The notes: generated by a model not told the origin, from the letters alone. Counted from the stretch's first letter, positions 1-11,831 are shown. The stretch: DNA of 64,000 bases from Taudactylus pleione (GCA_031769625.1 JAUIMM010000519.1:3715501-3779500); one strand, 5' to 3'. Program-made: numbers and translations.

Positions 1-120
1 TAGGCTTAGGTTGCAGGGAGGGGGAGGTTACGTTTAGGCTCTAGGTGGAGAGGTTAGGTTTAGGCACCTTGGAGGGAGGGTTAGGGGTTGGGAGAGGGGG
101 AGGGTCAGGATACTTACCGA
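1..120 (+). repeat. G-rich GGTTAGGTTTAGG-type array, right part of a mobile element
   Basis: Degenerate tandem units of the form GGGGGAGGGTTAGG, ending GATACTTACCGACAGGGACAAT, very like 1617-1760. The left part lies outside the window. Confidence 0.6.
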
Positions 121-769
121 CAGGGACAATAGGCTGAAGTTTGCCTAGGGTGTGAGAAACTTTCCACCTGTCCTGTGTCCTACAAATATAAGAACAGTAA
201 TACAACACAAAAATAATGCTGTGACAATGAAGAACATTTCACATTCAATAAAGTTGTGATCACAGATTGGGAAACACAGAGTAGCAAAGACGGGCAAATG
301 AGATCTGAGGGTAATTGAAGTGAGAAATCAAAAATACATGGTTAAAAGTTCACCCAGTAAAGTCCAGAAACAAATCCTCCAATAGATACACTACAAAATA
401 TAAACAGCATTTTTAAAATAACATAAATATAACAAATGCAAACAAGAATAAAAAGCCTCTGGGTGAATAAACAGAACTCGCCCTGCGATGTCCGTTCAAT
501 GCCAGAGGGGCTTGTTCGCCTAACCGCATTTTGCCTGCTCCTCACTTTCCACTCCCCCTCCTTAGCTTACCTACTCCTATATTTGTTACATTGTATTTCA
601 TATGTTTCTACTCTTTAAAACATTCTCACGGAACTATGGCCAAATTTAGTAACTTTCATACTTATTTATTCAATACCTAATGAAATACATTTGCTAAACC
701 TTCACAAACTACTACCGCCCCCAATGAGAACAATGGGGATTGCGATATGAGACCATTTAACAAGTTCCC
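121..769. other. No feature seen
   Basis: AT-rich, apparently unique sequence without coding potential beyond chance ORFs. Confidence 0.6.
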
Positions 770-772
770 TAA

Positions 773-1036
773 AGGTGGGTACACATTAGGCGACCCCCCG
801 ATGCGAAACTCAACGGTGCACGATCCAGTGACCGCCCGCTCAATATGTCGTTCACCGGCACCATTGAACTTTCCGGCATCGAAAGCTGGGTCCCTCCGTC
901 GTCCGTGCATACAAGCATGGATGGCGTAACGACCCCTGATGTCGGGCAGCGGGTGCACGCAAAGTGTGTACACAATAAACAATGTGCCCAATATATCACG
1001 GGATCGAATGACATGTTGTCTAGTGTGTACCCAGCA
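773..1036. mobile_element. Short inverted-repeat element, GGTGGGTACACA family
   Basis: Left end AGGTGGGTACACATTAGGCG and right end GTGTGTACCCAGCA are inverted repeats. Flanking TAA/TAG fits a decayed 3-bp target duplication as in Harbinger-type MITEs. GC-rich interior. Other members lie at 23816, 31150, 43997 and probably 10865. Confidence 0.6.
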
Positions 1037-1504
1037 TAGGGCATAGCTCTCCAGAGATTGACACATTTAGCTTGCACCATCTTCCCTATGGTGAAAGCCC
1101 GGGTGGACAGGGGTCTTTTGAACCCTCCCTAGAAGGCTGGATGTTCCTCCTCTTGCTGTTCGCAAAGATTTTGCATGCGCTTGCACAGCCAGATGCCAGT
1201 TCATGCGCAGTGGCATGGCTGGGTCCGTACCTGGAAGTATTGTAATAGCATTGACAGTGATCATTAGAATTCTTAGTGCTTATAATGTGCGCCTGTATCT
1301 CTCCTTTTTTTCTGCTGTAGTACTGTAATAGCGTCAGGTGTCACTGGACTGTTTACTGTTCACCAGGGCAGTATCTTAGCAGATGTGATGTCCCAGCTCA
1401 GGCTTCTTGGTAAATTTTACCAAAGCGTCATCATGATATTAAATGGGACACATTTACATTAAATAATAACTATGTCCCTAAAGCAGCAATATATTTTCTA
1501 TGGG
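1037..1504. other. No feature seen
   Basis: Mixed-composition sequence without recognisable genes or repeats. Confidence 0.5.
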
Positions 1505-1780
1505 ATACGGTCAATATCCCAACTGCGACACTTAGAATACTGGCACCGGAATCCTGACACCTGTCAGAATGCAGGAGCCGGCATTCCAACCCCCAGCATC
1601 CCGAAGGTAAGTAGCGGGGTTAGGGGGTAGGGATAGGGTAAGGCACTAAGGGGGAGGGTTAGGTTTAGGATGCGGAGAGGGGGAGGGTTACGTTTAAGCA
1701 CCAGGGAGGGAGGGTTAGGAGTAGGGAGAGGGGGAGGGTTAGGATACCTACCGACAGGTTTTCAATGTCGGGATCTCGAG
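1505..1780 (+). mobile_element. Element with G-rich TTAGG-like array
   Basis: Begins with a GC-rich segment (GGCACCGG..GCCGGCATTCC..) and passes into degenerate GGGAGGGTTAGG units (1617-1750), ending GATACCTACCGACAGG. Same architecture as 6719-7296, 53415-53957 and the halves near 61936 and 63650. Confidence 0.55.
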
Positions 1781-2960
1781 CCACCTTCTGGGGTTGATTC
1801 AGAGGTGGATGCAGTGTTGATGTTGCACGCAGTAGGCCGATGCTTTAAGTCTGTGTACGCGCCTGAATCCACCGAGCATACATCCCCATTTTGTTCATAC
1901 AAAGTATGTAGTAGGTGTGACGCAGGCATGTCACTGGAAGCACCTACGTACAGAGACACACAGCCGTTCCCGTAGGTGGCCAGATGGAGAAACTGCACCA
2001 TGGGACCAGATGGAATTGAAAGTGTCAAGACCCTGTAAGTGGGGGTGTCATTCCTTGCACATTTAGACGCAGATACCATCAGCCCCGCTGTCTCTGTATG
2101 TAGCCTGGTCTACCAAGAGAAACTAAGTTCTCTGACGCTCTCTCTCCTTTTGTCTGATCTTGTTTTGCCTTAGTGGTATTATCCTATATTTCCCTATAGT
2201 GTGCCTCACAAACAATGTTGATATATAAATATCTGTAGACATGCTGAAATGCGACAAGCCACCTGTAAGATGTTCTATAGCACTAGTAAAGCTCTGTTTG
2301 GCTGCTTTACTTTTTATTTTATATTTCTCCTCATGGTTTACAGCCTAAAATAAAATAAACACAGACATTGTCAAACATCTATGTTTGATTATCTTTCTAC
2401 TTTACACTTTAACATTGTCCTTCTTGAACAATTGTGTCTAGTCTGCTATGTGTCCAAAACACTTCTGTGACATGTCCACCAAAGAGTTAAACAAACACAG
2501 GCATTTAAGTTGTTGTTGACATTAGGCACTTCTATGTCAGAGTGATGGGCCCAGCCCTTTAATGAGGGTTAAAGAAACTTTCGTGAAATGAATTCATGTG
2601 AACCATAATAGAATCTTTAGAGCTAAGATAATAAAATTATTCAGCACGCACATATGTGTTGTAACCACAGCAACCAACCAACAAATCACTGGTTGATAAG
2701 GGTTACAGCACATTTGTGCACATGCGGTAACACCATTTTATTTAATAAGCCCCTATTTATTCAGAATCCTCTATACCAACGTATAAAAGGGGGTTTGTAC
2801 AGTTGTGATCAAGGTATACTTACCCATTTCACCAAAACAAATCCTATTTTTGTAGCATTCATAATAAATATGTATAAATCTTGAACTAACATATATCTAC
2901 TGTATGAGGCCTAAGGTTACACCATATAGGTAAGCATGGTATACATTTTAAACACATTTA
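1781..2960. other. Mostly no feature; possible fragment of a GATTCAGAGATGG element at 1790-2080
   Basis: GTTGATTCAGAGGTGGATGC at 1793 resembles the terminus of the element at 18226, but no matching right end is clear. 2081-2960 is AT-rich and shows nothing. Confidence 0.4.
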
Positions 2961-3290
2961 TAATCCACACATTACTCAATTACATAGGCCACAGAAGGAT
3001 AGAGGGCCCAGCTTGCAAGAGTGTACAATCTAGAGGGGCTGTGGGTGAGCATATAAATGAAGAGGGTAGCAGGCACAGCTGGGAATTGCAGAGGCTGGAG
3101 GATTAGGAGGAGGCGTGGTAGGAGTAGCACAGGAGAAATCCTGGAGGTAGGCATAGGCGAAGGTAATCGGAGGAGGAGAGGTAGCAGTCGTTGGCAGATT
3201 GAAGTGTGTTGGGGGAATGTCTGTGTGGACGAGGCAAGCAGCAGTTACGTATAGACTGAAAGGTGGGAGATAAGTAGGAATAGATTACAG

Positions 3291-3451
3291 CAGGGTTAGA
3301 GCAGGGTTAGGCAACCTGTGGCACTCTAGCTGCTGTTTAATTACACATCCCAGCATGCCTTGAATCATGTTGGGGTATGTAAAAACTGTGGGAGAGCATG
3401 CTGGGATGTGTAGTTTCACAGCAAATGGAGCGATACAGGTTGCCTATCCTG
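3291..3451. mobile_element. hAT-type MITE with 8-bp target duplication
   Basis: Ends CAGGGTTAG..GGCAACCT and AGGTTGCCTATCCTG. Perfect 8-bp duplication GATTACAG at 3283-3290 and 3452-3459. The left end carries a 10-bp duplication (CAGGGTTAGAGCAGGGTTAG). Interior CACATCCCAGCATGC is shared with 9221-9388. It cuts the LINE just after its DYCN motif. Confidence 0.85.
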
Positions 3452-3851
3452 GATTACAGTAATCAATGTGAGAGTTGATAAGGGCGTGGATAGGAATTTT
3501 AGTAGCTTCCATTGCGGGGAATGGTATGATCCTGGAAATGACAGGATTTAGAGAGGGACTAGATGTGGGGGAGAAAGGGAAGGCAAAGTCAAGTATGACA
3601 CCTAGACATCGGACTTGGGACACAGGGGACAGGGAGGTATTTTCAACGGAGATGGAGATGGGGCCTTGCTTGGGGGGGAAAGATGATAGCTTCAATTTTA
3701 GAGATTATGCGTTATGGGGAGTAGTGAGATATCCAAAATGAGATGGTTAACAAACAGCAGGTGACATGGCAGAAGGCAGGAGGGGAGAGGTCAGGGGCGG
3801 CGCGCTAAATTTGGTTGTCATATGCGTACTAGTGATAATGAAGACCAAAGG

Positions 3852-5025
3852 CAGGGCCGCAACTAGGGGGGGGCTGGAGGTGCACGTGCACCGGGTGCGC
3901 CGCTGTACCCGATGCCAGTGACCTCCAGCCCGGCGCTGCAGAGAGGCTCCAAGCCAGGCACCCGCTGGTAATATTTATTACCAGCGGGCGCCCGGCTCCT
4001 TCTCTGTAGCGATGCGGTGTAGCCAGAGCCGGAGGCTTGAGTTCTCTCCCGAACTCCAGCTTCCAGCTCTCCCCACGGGCACTATGGGAGAGACGTCATG
4101 ACTTTTCCCCATAGTTCCGAGGAGCAGACGGTGGACCGGACGCGACGTTGGATGCAGGAGCAGGGTTCAAGGTAAGTATTTTTTTTTTAATAAGCTGCAC
4201 TACAGGGGCATTATTATGGGGGCAGGGGCATTACTATGGGGGCATGGGCAATAATGGACAGTACTAATGGGGCATGAGCACTACAGGGGCATTTCTATTG
4301 GGGCATGGGTACTACAGAGGCATTACCACAGGGGCATTACTGTGGGGGCATGAGCACTACAGGGGCATTACTGTAAAGGCACTACAGGGATATTACTATG
4401 GGGGCATGGGCACTACAGGGGCATTACTATGAGAGCATGGACGCTACAGGGGCATTACTATGAAAGCATGGTCACTACAGGGGCATTACCACAAGGGCAT
4501 TAATATGGGAACATGGGCACTACAGGGGCATTACTATGGGGGTATTAACATATGGACATTACAATATGGGCACTACTACAGGGGCATTGCTATGGGGGCA
4601 TTTTCATATGGGCACTACTACAGGGGCATTACTGTAAGGGCACTACAGGGATATTACTATGGGGGCATGGGCACTACAGGGGCATTACTATGAGAGCATG
4701 GACGCTACAGGGGCATTACTATGAAAGCATTGTCACTACAGGGGCATTACCACAAGGGCATTAATATGGGAACATGGGCACTACAGGGGCATTACTATGG
4801 GGGTATTAACATATGGACATTACAATATGGGCACTACTACAGGGGCATGGCTATGGGGGCATTTTCATATGGGCACTACTACAGGGGCATTACTATATGG
4901 GCACTACTACAGGGGCATTACCTCAGGAGGCATTACTATAGGGGCACTGCTGTAGAGGGAATTACCAGGGGGGGCGCCAAATTACTGTCTTGCCCCTGGT
5001 GACAAAAATCCTTGTTTCGGCCCTG
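3852..5025. mobile_element. hAT-like element with a minisatellite interior
   Basis: Termini CAGGGCCG and CGGCCCTG are inverted repeats, flanked by the 7-bp direct repeat CCAAAGG (3845-3851 and 5026-5032); hAT elements normally make 8 bp. Left third (3860-4180) is GC-rich; the rest is a tandem array. No transposase. Inserted in the L2-like LINE. Confidence 0.75.
4199..4960 (+). repeat. Minisatellite, units like ACTACAGGGGCATTACTATG
   Basis: Units of roughly 14-33 bp built from CACTACAGGGGCATTACTATGGGGG. A higher-order duplication of 261 bp is visible: the segment from 4381 recurs from 4642 almost unchanged. The long ORFs it creates are repeat artefacts. Confidence 0.9.
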
Positions 5026-5405
5026 CCAAAGGAGCCTGCCAAATGCTCAGATCATGGACGCTCAGTATAGAGAAGTGACCTGCGTATTTGGCAGAGAGTA
5101 TTTGGAGAGGGTGGGTTTCCTAGAATGCATTGGGGATAGGGTCAAGTTGGCAGGTTGGAGGGAGCAGAGTAGGTGAGAAGGGCACAGGCTGCAATCCCTG
5201 AGACAGAGGGTGAAGAAAGGCAATGTTGGCATCCTAAGTGGTTGGGGGTTTGGTGAAGGTTTTGCTGGGTGGAATAAAGACTGCATAGAGAGGATGTCCC
5301 TGCAGAGTGAATTGATTTTGTGGGTAAAGTGGGTAATGAAGTCAAGTGCAGAGAGGCATGAAGGCAGGGGACGAGGAAAGAGAGGAATTAATGTAGCTTT
5401 ATACT

Positions 5406-6194
5406 GAGATTACTCCATATACAGTATATATTTATATGCTTGTATTACACATCACTTAGCAGCTTTGCAATACATCACTTTTCCTCCTGGGTCACCTCAA
5501 TGTCTATGTAAATAAGAATATTGTGTCCCATATGCCTGTTACCTAAGAGGTGGGCAACATTTTCAAAACTTGTTCAGCAAGTGGATGTGGTCTAGTACAC
5601 TTTTCATCTGTAAAATTTGAACTTAAGGGTTCCAAGTCCTACCACATCCGCACCACACAGTAGAAGGATGGTCGGTTATGCTGCAGATTTTCTCATTGTT
5701 AATAGTGCAATACAATAATATAATATGTGGCAGAAAAGGAGAATAGATCATTTACTTCTTAATTTATGGGATCTCAGAAATGTTGGATTAACAGTTGGAT
5801 ATCAAAATAAATATTCAGTCCCTGGTGCTTATGCTGGTCCAGTTTTAGGAAAAGGTGCTTAGAAGAGGTCAGTGCACATGTAAAGGTTACTACTGCTAAA
5901 TGATGCCCCCACAGTAACAGATTGTTCTGTCTGATCACTGCATACTGTCACAGAGTCACACTTTCCACTTCCATGTCAACCAATAATTTCATGGGCATGT
6001 CGAAGGTGATCATAGGCCATTCTACTTTTCCATTCTACCTTATAAAATCCAATGAAATCAGATGATTTTAATATATTCGTATGGTGCAATATCAAAGAGA
6101 AAATGATGCAGTTAGCTCTTGTGTGAGTGAATATTGGGGCACAGATTGTTTTCGGGCCATAGCTTAGTAAATGAAAAATGTATCCCACAAAGGG
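5406..6194. other. No feature seen
   Basis: AT-rich, apparently unique. Confidence 0.5.
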
Positions 6195-6590
6195 GATAGC
6201 ACATACCGCTGCTATGCACGGCATCTGTTCACTAGTGTAGGGAGAGCCTGGGGGGCTGCCCAGCATCTCAGAGAGTGCTGGGCACGCCCCCTAAAGTGAC
6301 GTAAATGGGGGTTGCCATGAGGCTCCGCCCCATTTTCTAGATGCTCCGCCCTATTTGAGAAACCCGCTCACTTTCGGTCCCTCTTCCCGGCCTTCAAAAG
6401 TTGGGAGGTATGCCTCCATGCGGTGCAGGGGCTGTGGTAGCCTATTACTATAGAGCACCTAAGTGGCTGCCGCTACTTAGGTAAGATAGAGGGGAGGGGA
6501 GGGGAGGGAAAGAGAGGGGAGAGGGGAGAGGGGAGGTGGCGGAACGATTTTATGTTGTCCCCCATCGAAAAATCTTTCTGACGCCCCTGC
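6195..6590. mobile_element. Decayed short repeat ending GTTGGGAGGTATGCC, plus purine-rich tract
   Basis: 6240-6420 holds a hairpin (GCCCAGCA..TGCTGGGC) and ends TTGGGAGGTATGC, a terminus whose complement recurs at 45962 (ATACTTCCCAACAT). 6488-6535 is a GGGGAGGGGA purine tract; 6560-6590 ends GACGCCCCTGCT. Boundaries uncertain. Confidence 0.4.
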
Positions 6591-6718
6591 TCACAGCTTT
6601 TGCTGGTTCTTCACCAACTGTTTGCGTTTCACATCTCAAGCATCTCTTGTGACAGTCCTGCAATAGTCTCTAGCATTGTACAGTTCTATATGCCCTGATG
6701 TCTCTTCTCCATTGCTGA

Positions 6719-7296
6719 GGGTATACAATCGGGAAACCGGCTGCCTTAAAACCGGCAGCCGGCTTCCTGACTGTCATATCCCGGCGAGGGTGAAATTCCG
6801 GGTGTCTAGATGTAGACGCCTGACATTTCCCAGATGCTGGGAGACAGGTGCCCAGAATCCTGATTGAAGGGATGCCGGGCGCCGTGAGCGGACAGCTACA
6901 GGGGGGAGGATTAGGTTTAGGGCACCCGGGGGGCTTAGGGCTAGGCACCCCCCCGGGAGGGTTAGGGTTAGGCTAGGGGGAGGGAGGGTTAAGGTTAGGC
7001 ACCCGCGGGAGGGACTTAGGGTTAGGCACCCACCTGGGGGACTTAGGTTTAGGCAGCGGGGAAGGGGGGGATTAGGGTTTGGCACTTAGAGGGGGAATTA
7101 GGGTTAGGCACTTGGGGGGGAGGTTAGGGTTAGGTACCCCTAAGGAGGGTTAGGGGGTTAGGTTAGTATATACTTACTTTAGCGATGATTGGGATTTCCA
7201 GCGCTGTCGGGCTTCCGTTGCCGGGCTCTGCTCATCTGTCGGCCAGGCGCTGCCGGGAATCGAATCGAAGCCACGCGGCCGGTGGTATTTCATACC
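6719..7296 (+). mobile_element. Element with GGTATAC..CATACC ends and G-rich TTAGGGTTAGG array
   Basis: Left end GGGTATACAATCGGGAAACC and right end GGTGGTATTTCATACC are roughly inverted. 6900-7165 is a degenerate array of GGGTTAGGGTTAGGCACC, resembling vertebrate telomere repeat in unit but not in regularity. Close relative at 53415-53957. Confidence 0.65.
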
Positions 7297-7723
7297 GATT
7301 CCTTGCTGAGATGTCCTGATGGAATCTCTCCCCAAGCTCATCACTGACTCCACCACAGTTGTCCGGGAAAAGTCCAGATGAGAGTGTAGGAAGTGTATTT
7401 TTAAGGATGTGTTGTTGTCTAAATTTTGATAAGATAACAGAAGGTTACTCACACTAAAACCATTTATTTTATCAAACCGGAAGCTCTTGTATTTGTGGGC
7501 GTCACTAATAGCCTATTTTAGCCTCACTAATAGTCTGGAATCAATTCCAGCACATTAGCCCATATTTTTAAAGTGGCAATAATTTGAAAGGCAATAATTT
7601 GCCTTTTAATTATTGTGGCATTTAAAATATAGACTAACAACGGAATCTTCGCCCATGCCTGCATCTCACAGGCTATTACATATGGGCTCCTGGGACCAGG
7701 GGTTCCCCACACTGCACACCCTG
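7297..7723. other. No feature seen
   Basis: AT-rich; chance ORFs only. Confidence 0.5.
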
Positions 7724-8340
7724 CACCAGGGGCGTACAAACATGTGCAGCGGGCTCCCTCATCTGAGCAGCGGCCCCCCTCCTCCAACCAGGCATTTTAT
7801 CTTACTCAAGCAAGCGGGTCCCATCTCCTCTGTGGCGCCATCATCCCAGTGATATTCGGGAAGACCTTAAGATAGCACATGGATACTAGAGAGTGAAGAA
7901 TGTCTCTGCACAGTGCCATTTTCCCAAATATGTCACCGGGAAAATGGCACGAGGAGGAGGAGGGACCCGCTTGCTGGAGCAAGGTAAGTATACTTTGCGG
8001 TGTGGGCCCCCCCCCTGCACTGCACACCCTACACACATTCTAAAAGCACCTATGCCCTGCACCTAAAGTATACTTAACTTGTGCCGGCAAGCGGGTCACT
8101 CCTCCACTGCGTCAGCTCGATATCTTCTGGAAAATGGCCCCGTGCAGTGAAAACAAAGACACTAACACTGTGCTATAGCCCTTGCCCTCTTGTGTGAATG
8201 CGCCATTTTCACGAATATCACTAGGAAGATGGCACCTTGGAGAAGGGGGGACCTGCTTCACGGCACAAGATAAGATGCAGAGGGACTGGGGGGGCCTGAT
8301 GCTCAGAGGAGGGGCCGCTGTACAAGGGTGCCCTTAGGCA
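7724..8340. mobile_element. Foldback-type element with CATTTTCCCGGTGACA arms
   Basis: The ends are inverted (GCGTACA..GCAGCGGGCTCCCTCATCTGAGCAGCGGCC against GGCCTGATGCTCAGAGGAGGGGCCGCTGTACA, read in pieces), and the interior repeats the pattern with GCCATTTTCCCAAATATGTCACC and its near complement. A relative flanks the composite at 13907-14220. Confidence 0.5.
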
Positions 8341-9220
8341 TTAATAAGCTTTGATGGACACATTTTTCTTGTGAAATTGGTCTTCTAAATCATGCTCCAA
8401 GTGATGTGTACTGTACCATGTTAATCAATGTTATTTGTCATACTTTTATTTAGTGCATTAAAGTAATTTCAAATTGACTGATTTAATTGTGAAAACATTT
8501 TGGCTGTTGATCAATATATTTAAAACCTAACAATGTGGAATAGCAAAGTAAATAGTTGATTTGTTAACAGAACTGTTACTACCAGGGATGCCAATTGCCC
8601 AACCATACCACCAAGATGGCATGGCTATTACCTCTTCAGGGTCGCAGTATTTATGGAGGACCTCGGTATTCACAACTTGTCTAGTGTCTTGGAGGCCCTG
8701 GTTGCTGCCATTCAATCAGGGACTGACATATGAGATGTAATTAAAACTTAGGAAAAAAGTTAAGATGTTTTTTTCTTAAAAAAAGTGAGAAGCCTGATAT
8801 CAACGTTCACAAACCTTTTTTGTGATGTTGAAGATCTACAAAGTTCAACATGTAAAGGGGCAGTTTTTTTTTGTGTGTGTGTGTTTTGAATTCATTTTTA
8901 ATGGTTCAGTAAGATTGTGAAGTTCAGGGATCATCTGTTAGGTTCAGCTCTCCATGCCAAAGTACGATGTTGGTGCTTAAGGCAAGAATTAAGAAATAGG
9001 TGGGCATTTCAAACAATCCCCCCCCCCTCCTTTATAGTGTTACATTTACTAAGCAGCATTTTTCAAAACCATCGTGTCTTCTGCCATTTGACTCACTGGG
9101 ATATTAATATCAAATACAAAACCAGGCGTGTTTTGTATTTAGTATTACTGCCCCTATAAAGCCGGCGGTCGATAGAAGATGCGGCAGCTTTGAAAAGCGC
9201 CGCTCAGTAAATTTATCCTA
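8341..9220. other. No feature seen
   Basis: AT-rich; short poly-T/GT run at 8860-8885. Confidence 0.5.
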
Positions 9221-9388
9221 CAGAGCTGGGGTGGGCAATAAGCAGGCCTCCAGCTGCTGATGAACTGCAAATCCCAGCATGTCAATCAACAGTTATAGCA
9301 TGGCCAAATAGCAAACTGGAGGCAGGGCATGCTGACATGTTTAGTTCTACAACAGCTGGGGGGGGGGGGGGCTTATTGCCCGGCCCTG
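9221..9388. mobile_element. hAT-type MITE, GTGGGCAATAAGC family
   Basis: Inverted ends GTGGGCAATAAGC and GCTTATTGCCCGGCCCTG, interior AAATCCCAGCATG in common with 3291-3451. A G12 run lies inside the right arm (about 9359-9371). No clear target duplication remains. Confidence 0.6.
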
Positions 9389-9526
9389 CCATAGAGATTT
9401 CACAATAATTAGAACATTGCCAAGTTGCAGCATGGAGAAAAGTTTTTAAGGGCACCAGTATCCATGGGCACAAACCCTGATTTCCAACCCTGAAACTTAT
9501 TCAAAAACAGTCTGAATGTCAGATGT

Positions 9527-9530
<4 letters not shown>

Positions 9531-9559
<29 letters not shown>
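9531..9559. repeat. (TA)n microsatellite
   Basis: GTGTGTATATATA... pure TA for about 25 bp. Confidence 0.9.
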
Positions 9560-9560
<1 letters not shown>

Positions 9561-10864
9561 GTGTTAGAATTAGAACTATTTTTTTGCTGCTCTCTATTTA
9601 GATCCACTTGACCGCAAAAACTCGGTTAATCATTCAGTCACTAGGCAGGGAGGCTGGAAATAAAATGAAATCTGGTCACGGAACCAGAGTATTGCAGTGT
9701 AAAGGCATTATTATAGGAGGCATGAATGTAACTTTTACAAAACAATGCTCTCTGCAAAGTCAATAAACTGAACACAATTAAAAAGAGAACATTGATTGTA
9801 GTAGAATATGTTACCTAGCACAGATCCACTGATAATATTTAACCTTTCCCATGCATGAGGGGAATGCAAAATTCAATAACATGCAAATAGCTCTGCAGTC
9901 ATTCTGGCAACCCCGGGGTTAATAATAGAAATTGACTGCACTCCGATCAGTCAGGCAACTACATTATTTCACAGTTCAGTGTACTAAGGGTAGAGAGAGT
10001 GACCTTTGCCCTATCTCTCAATAATTTACTGCAGTTTTATCATTGAATCAGAATCTTACTGCAAAGGAAATTAGTTTATTTTTTCAGGGAGAGTAAAGTA
10101 ACACTCTTAATGTAATCACTTGGAGAAGGGACTCTTTCCTGCAATTCTAATTGCAATCTCCTAATTGAAGAGTGTTTTGATGTTTTTAAAGATAAATAGG
10201 TTTAAAATATTTGCATGGGTGTTGTGTGTCTGGGGTGATTTGGATATATAATAAATAGCAAGGTGGGGCAGTGTGTATCCCTAGTCAGAATCCCACTTAC
10301 AATGTGAATGTACTCTCTATTCTGTAGACATAATAAAACTTTAGGACTGTGGACAAATTACTGCTTAGAGACAGTAGTTTATACTTTACACACCGTAACA
10401 GGCCGTGCCTCTGAACTATTGCATGACCAAAAACAAGGGCTTCCTTGGGCTTCAGATGTTGCTACTAATAACTTAGAAGGACCGAATTAGACTTGGCGAT
10501 GTAAGCCACTCCTTCGTCTCGCTCTACATTGAAAAGCAAGATCAGTACCCTACGGGGCTCATTCAATAACCTCCTTCTTAGTCTCCCGGAATGTCTGGGA
10601 TGCTCCTGAATTTTATTTTTTTTTCCCAGTCTCCTTGGAGATTAGACTTCAAACCCAGCTCCTGCCTTTGGTAAAGTGGGCACACAGGGCTTGATGACGC
10701 AGCAATTCTCATTATCAAGGCGCCACCCCACAGTGCGTGAAGGCATGAATTGGGTAAGAGATGGAGATATGGCAACTACACAAATCACATCACCATACCT
10801 GATGGACCATTGCGTACAAAAGACGCAATGGTCATTTCAATTCCCCTTAATCCCAGAACAAATG
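9560..10864. other. No gene; one hairpin at 10803-10831
   Basis: AT-rich unique-looking sequence. GACCATTGCGT and ACGCAATGGTC form an 11-bp stem with a 7-nt loop at 10803-10831. Confidence 0.5.
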
Positions 10865-11240
10865 ATATAAAGCGTATACACTATGCAATCTTCCAAACGA
10901 TGGCACAATATATTGTGTAGTTGAATCGAATTTGGTTAATCGTTGCTCCTGTAAACACTATACAAGCATTTTCCATTTGAGCATACACAATGCACGATGT
11001 TGTGCACATCGTGCATTGTATATGCTCAACCGGAAGATGCTTGTATAGTGTTTACAGGAGCAACAATTAACCAAATGCGATCTTCCTATTTAACGTGCAG
11101 CACATAAGTGAAAATGTGAAACATGACACATGTGAATGTGTTATGGAACATATACACTATGCGATGTGAAAGAAATGGCGGTCCAATTTGCCTCAAAACT
11201 ACATATTGTCCAATATATCGCCTAACGTGTACCCAGCCTT
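10865..11240. mobile_element. MITE (GTGTACCCAGCC end) with nested palindrome
   Basis: Right end ATCGCCTAACGTGTACCCAGCC fits the GGTGGGTACACA family; left end is near GTATACACTATGCAATC. Inside it, 10930-11076 is a near-perfect palindrome (ATTTGGTTAATCGTTGCTCC.. mirrored by ..GGAGCAACAATTAACCAAAT). Confidence 0.55.
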
Positions 11241-11828
11241 TGACTTCTCCTCCAGGATCTCCCGGTGGGGGTTATAAAAAGTAGGGATTATATTTAAAAA
11301 AAATGGTGCTATTAAGAATAAATGTAATGTAACCAATTGCAACTAGTCAGACACTTGCTTTCATCACCTAAACGGAACTGGCGGTAAATGTGGTGTTCCT
11401 GGACCTTGTGGGTGGCAGTGACCTGGCCACTCATGTTATTGACTAGGTACCAGGGTGCAATCCCATATGAGTGTCACAGAACAACATTAACCCCTGTTAA
11501 CCTTTTGTATGTTCAAGCCATTTAAAATAGGAAAGGGTTGGGCCAACAAGTGGAGAGCATGGAATACAGAACAGAATATTAATGTGAAGCTTCTGTTAAT
11601 GTGCTGGAAGAAAATTCAAGTGTAATTCACAACTTTTAATCAAATACCGTATGTCTATGTAGCCTGTGGAGGTACCATGGGGTTTCTGTATGCTGTTCCA
11701 GGGTCTGTAATGTTGAAAATAGAATTTTCCTGCTTATTTGGATGTGAATATTCCAAACTTTGAAACCTATGATCTAGAGAGCCCACATGACTGCTCTCAC
11801 CATTCTCACTGGCTTCATCCCTCTGAAT
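11241..11828. other. No feature seen
   Basis: Unique-looking AT-rich sequence. Confidence 0.5.
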
Positions 11829-11831
11829 TAA

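Larger units (their letters stand above)
2965..5405 (-). mobile_element. Degenerate L2-like LINE, interrupted by two hAT elements
   Basis: Read on the - strand. 5050-5400 encodes a decayed stretch with a TCQLDPIPNAF motif, matching the TCPLDPIP hallmark early in ORF2 of L2/CR1-type LINEs. 3460-3850 encodes ..PISISVENTSLSPVSQVRCLGVILD.. and ..ALINSHIDYCNPG, matching the end of the reverse-transcriptase region (VRCLGVxLD and SRLDYCN motifs). 2965-3280 resembles the 3' end (TTGTACACTCTTGCAAGCTGGGC). The catalytic core between the two coding blocks is missing, so there is an internal deletion besides the insertions at 3291-3451 and 3852-5025. Frame is not maintained; this is a dead copy. The L2 versus CR1 assignment is by recall. 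Confidence 0.7.

Noticed and set aside
2654..2884. 76-codon ORF
   Set aside because: No homology recognised, AT-rich, no splice or promoter context.
4460..5002. Gly/Tyr-rich ORFs (77, 70 and 93 codons)
   Set aside because: Translations of the minisatellite inside the hAT-like element.
6900..7165. True interstitial telomere
   Set aside because: Units are irregular (GGGTTAGGCACC and similar) and sit inside an element with inverted ends that recurs elsewhere.
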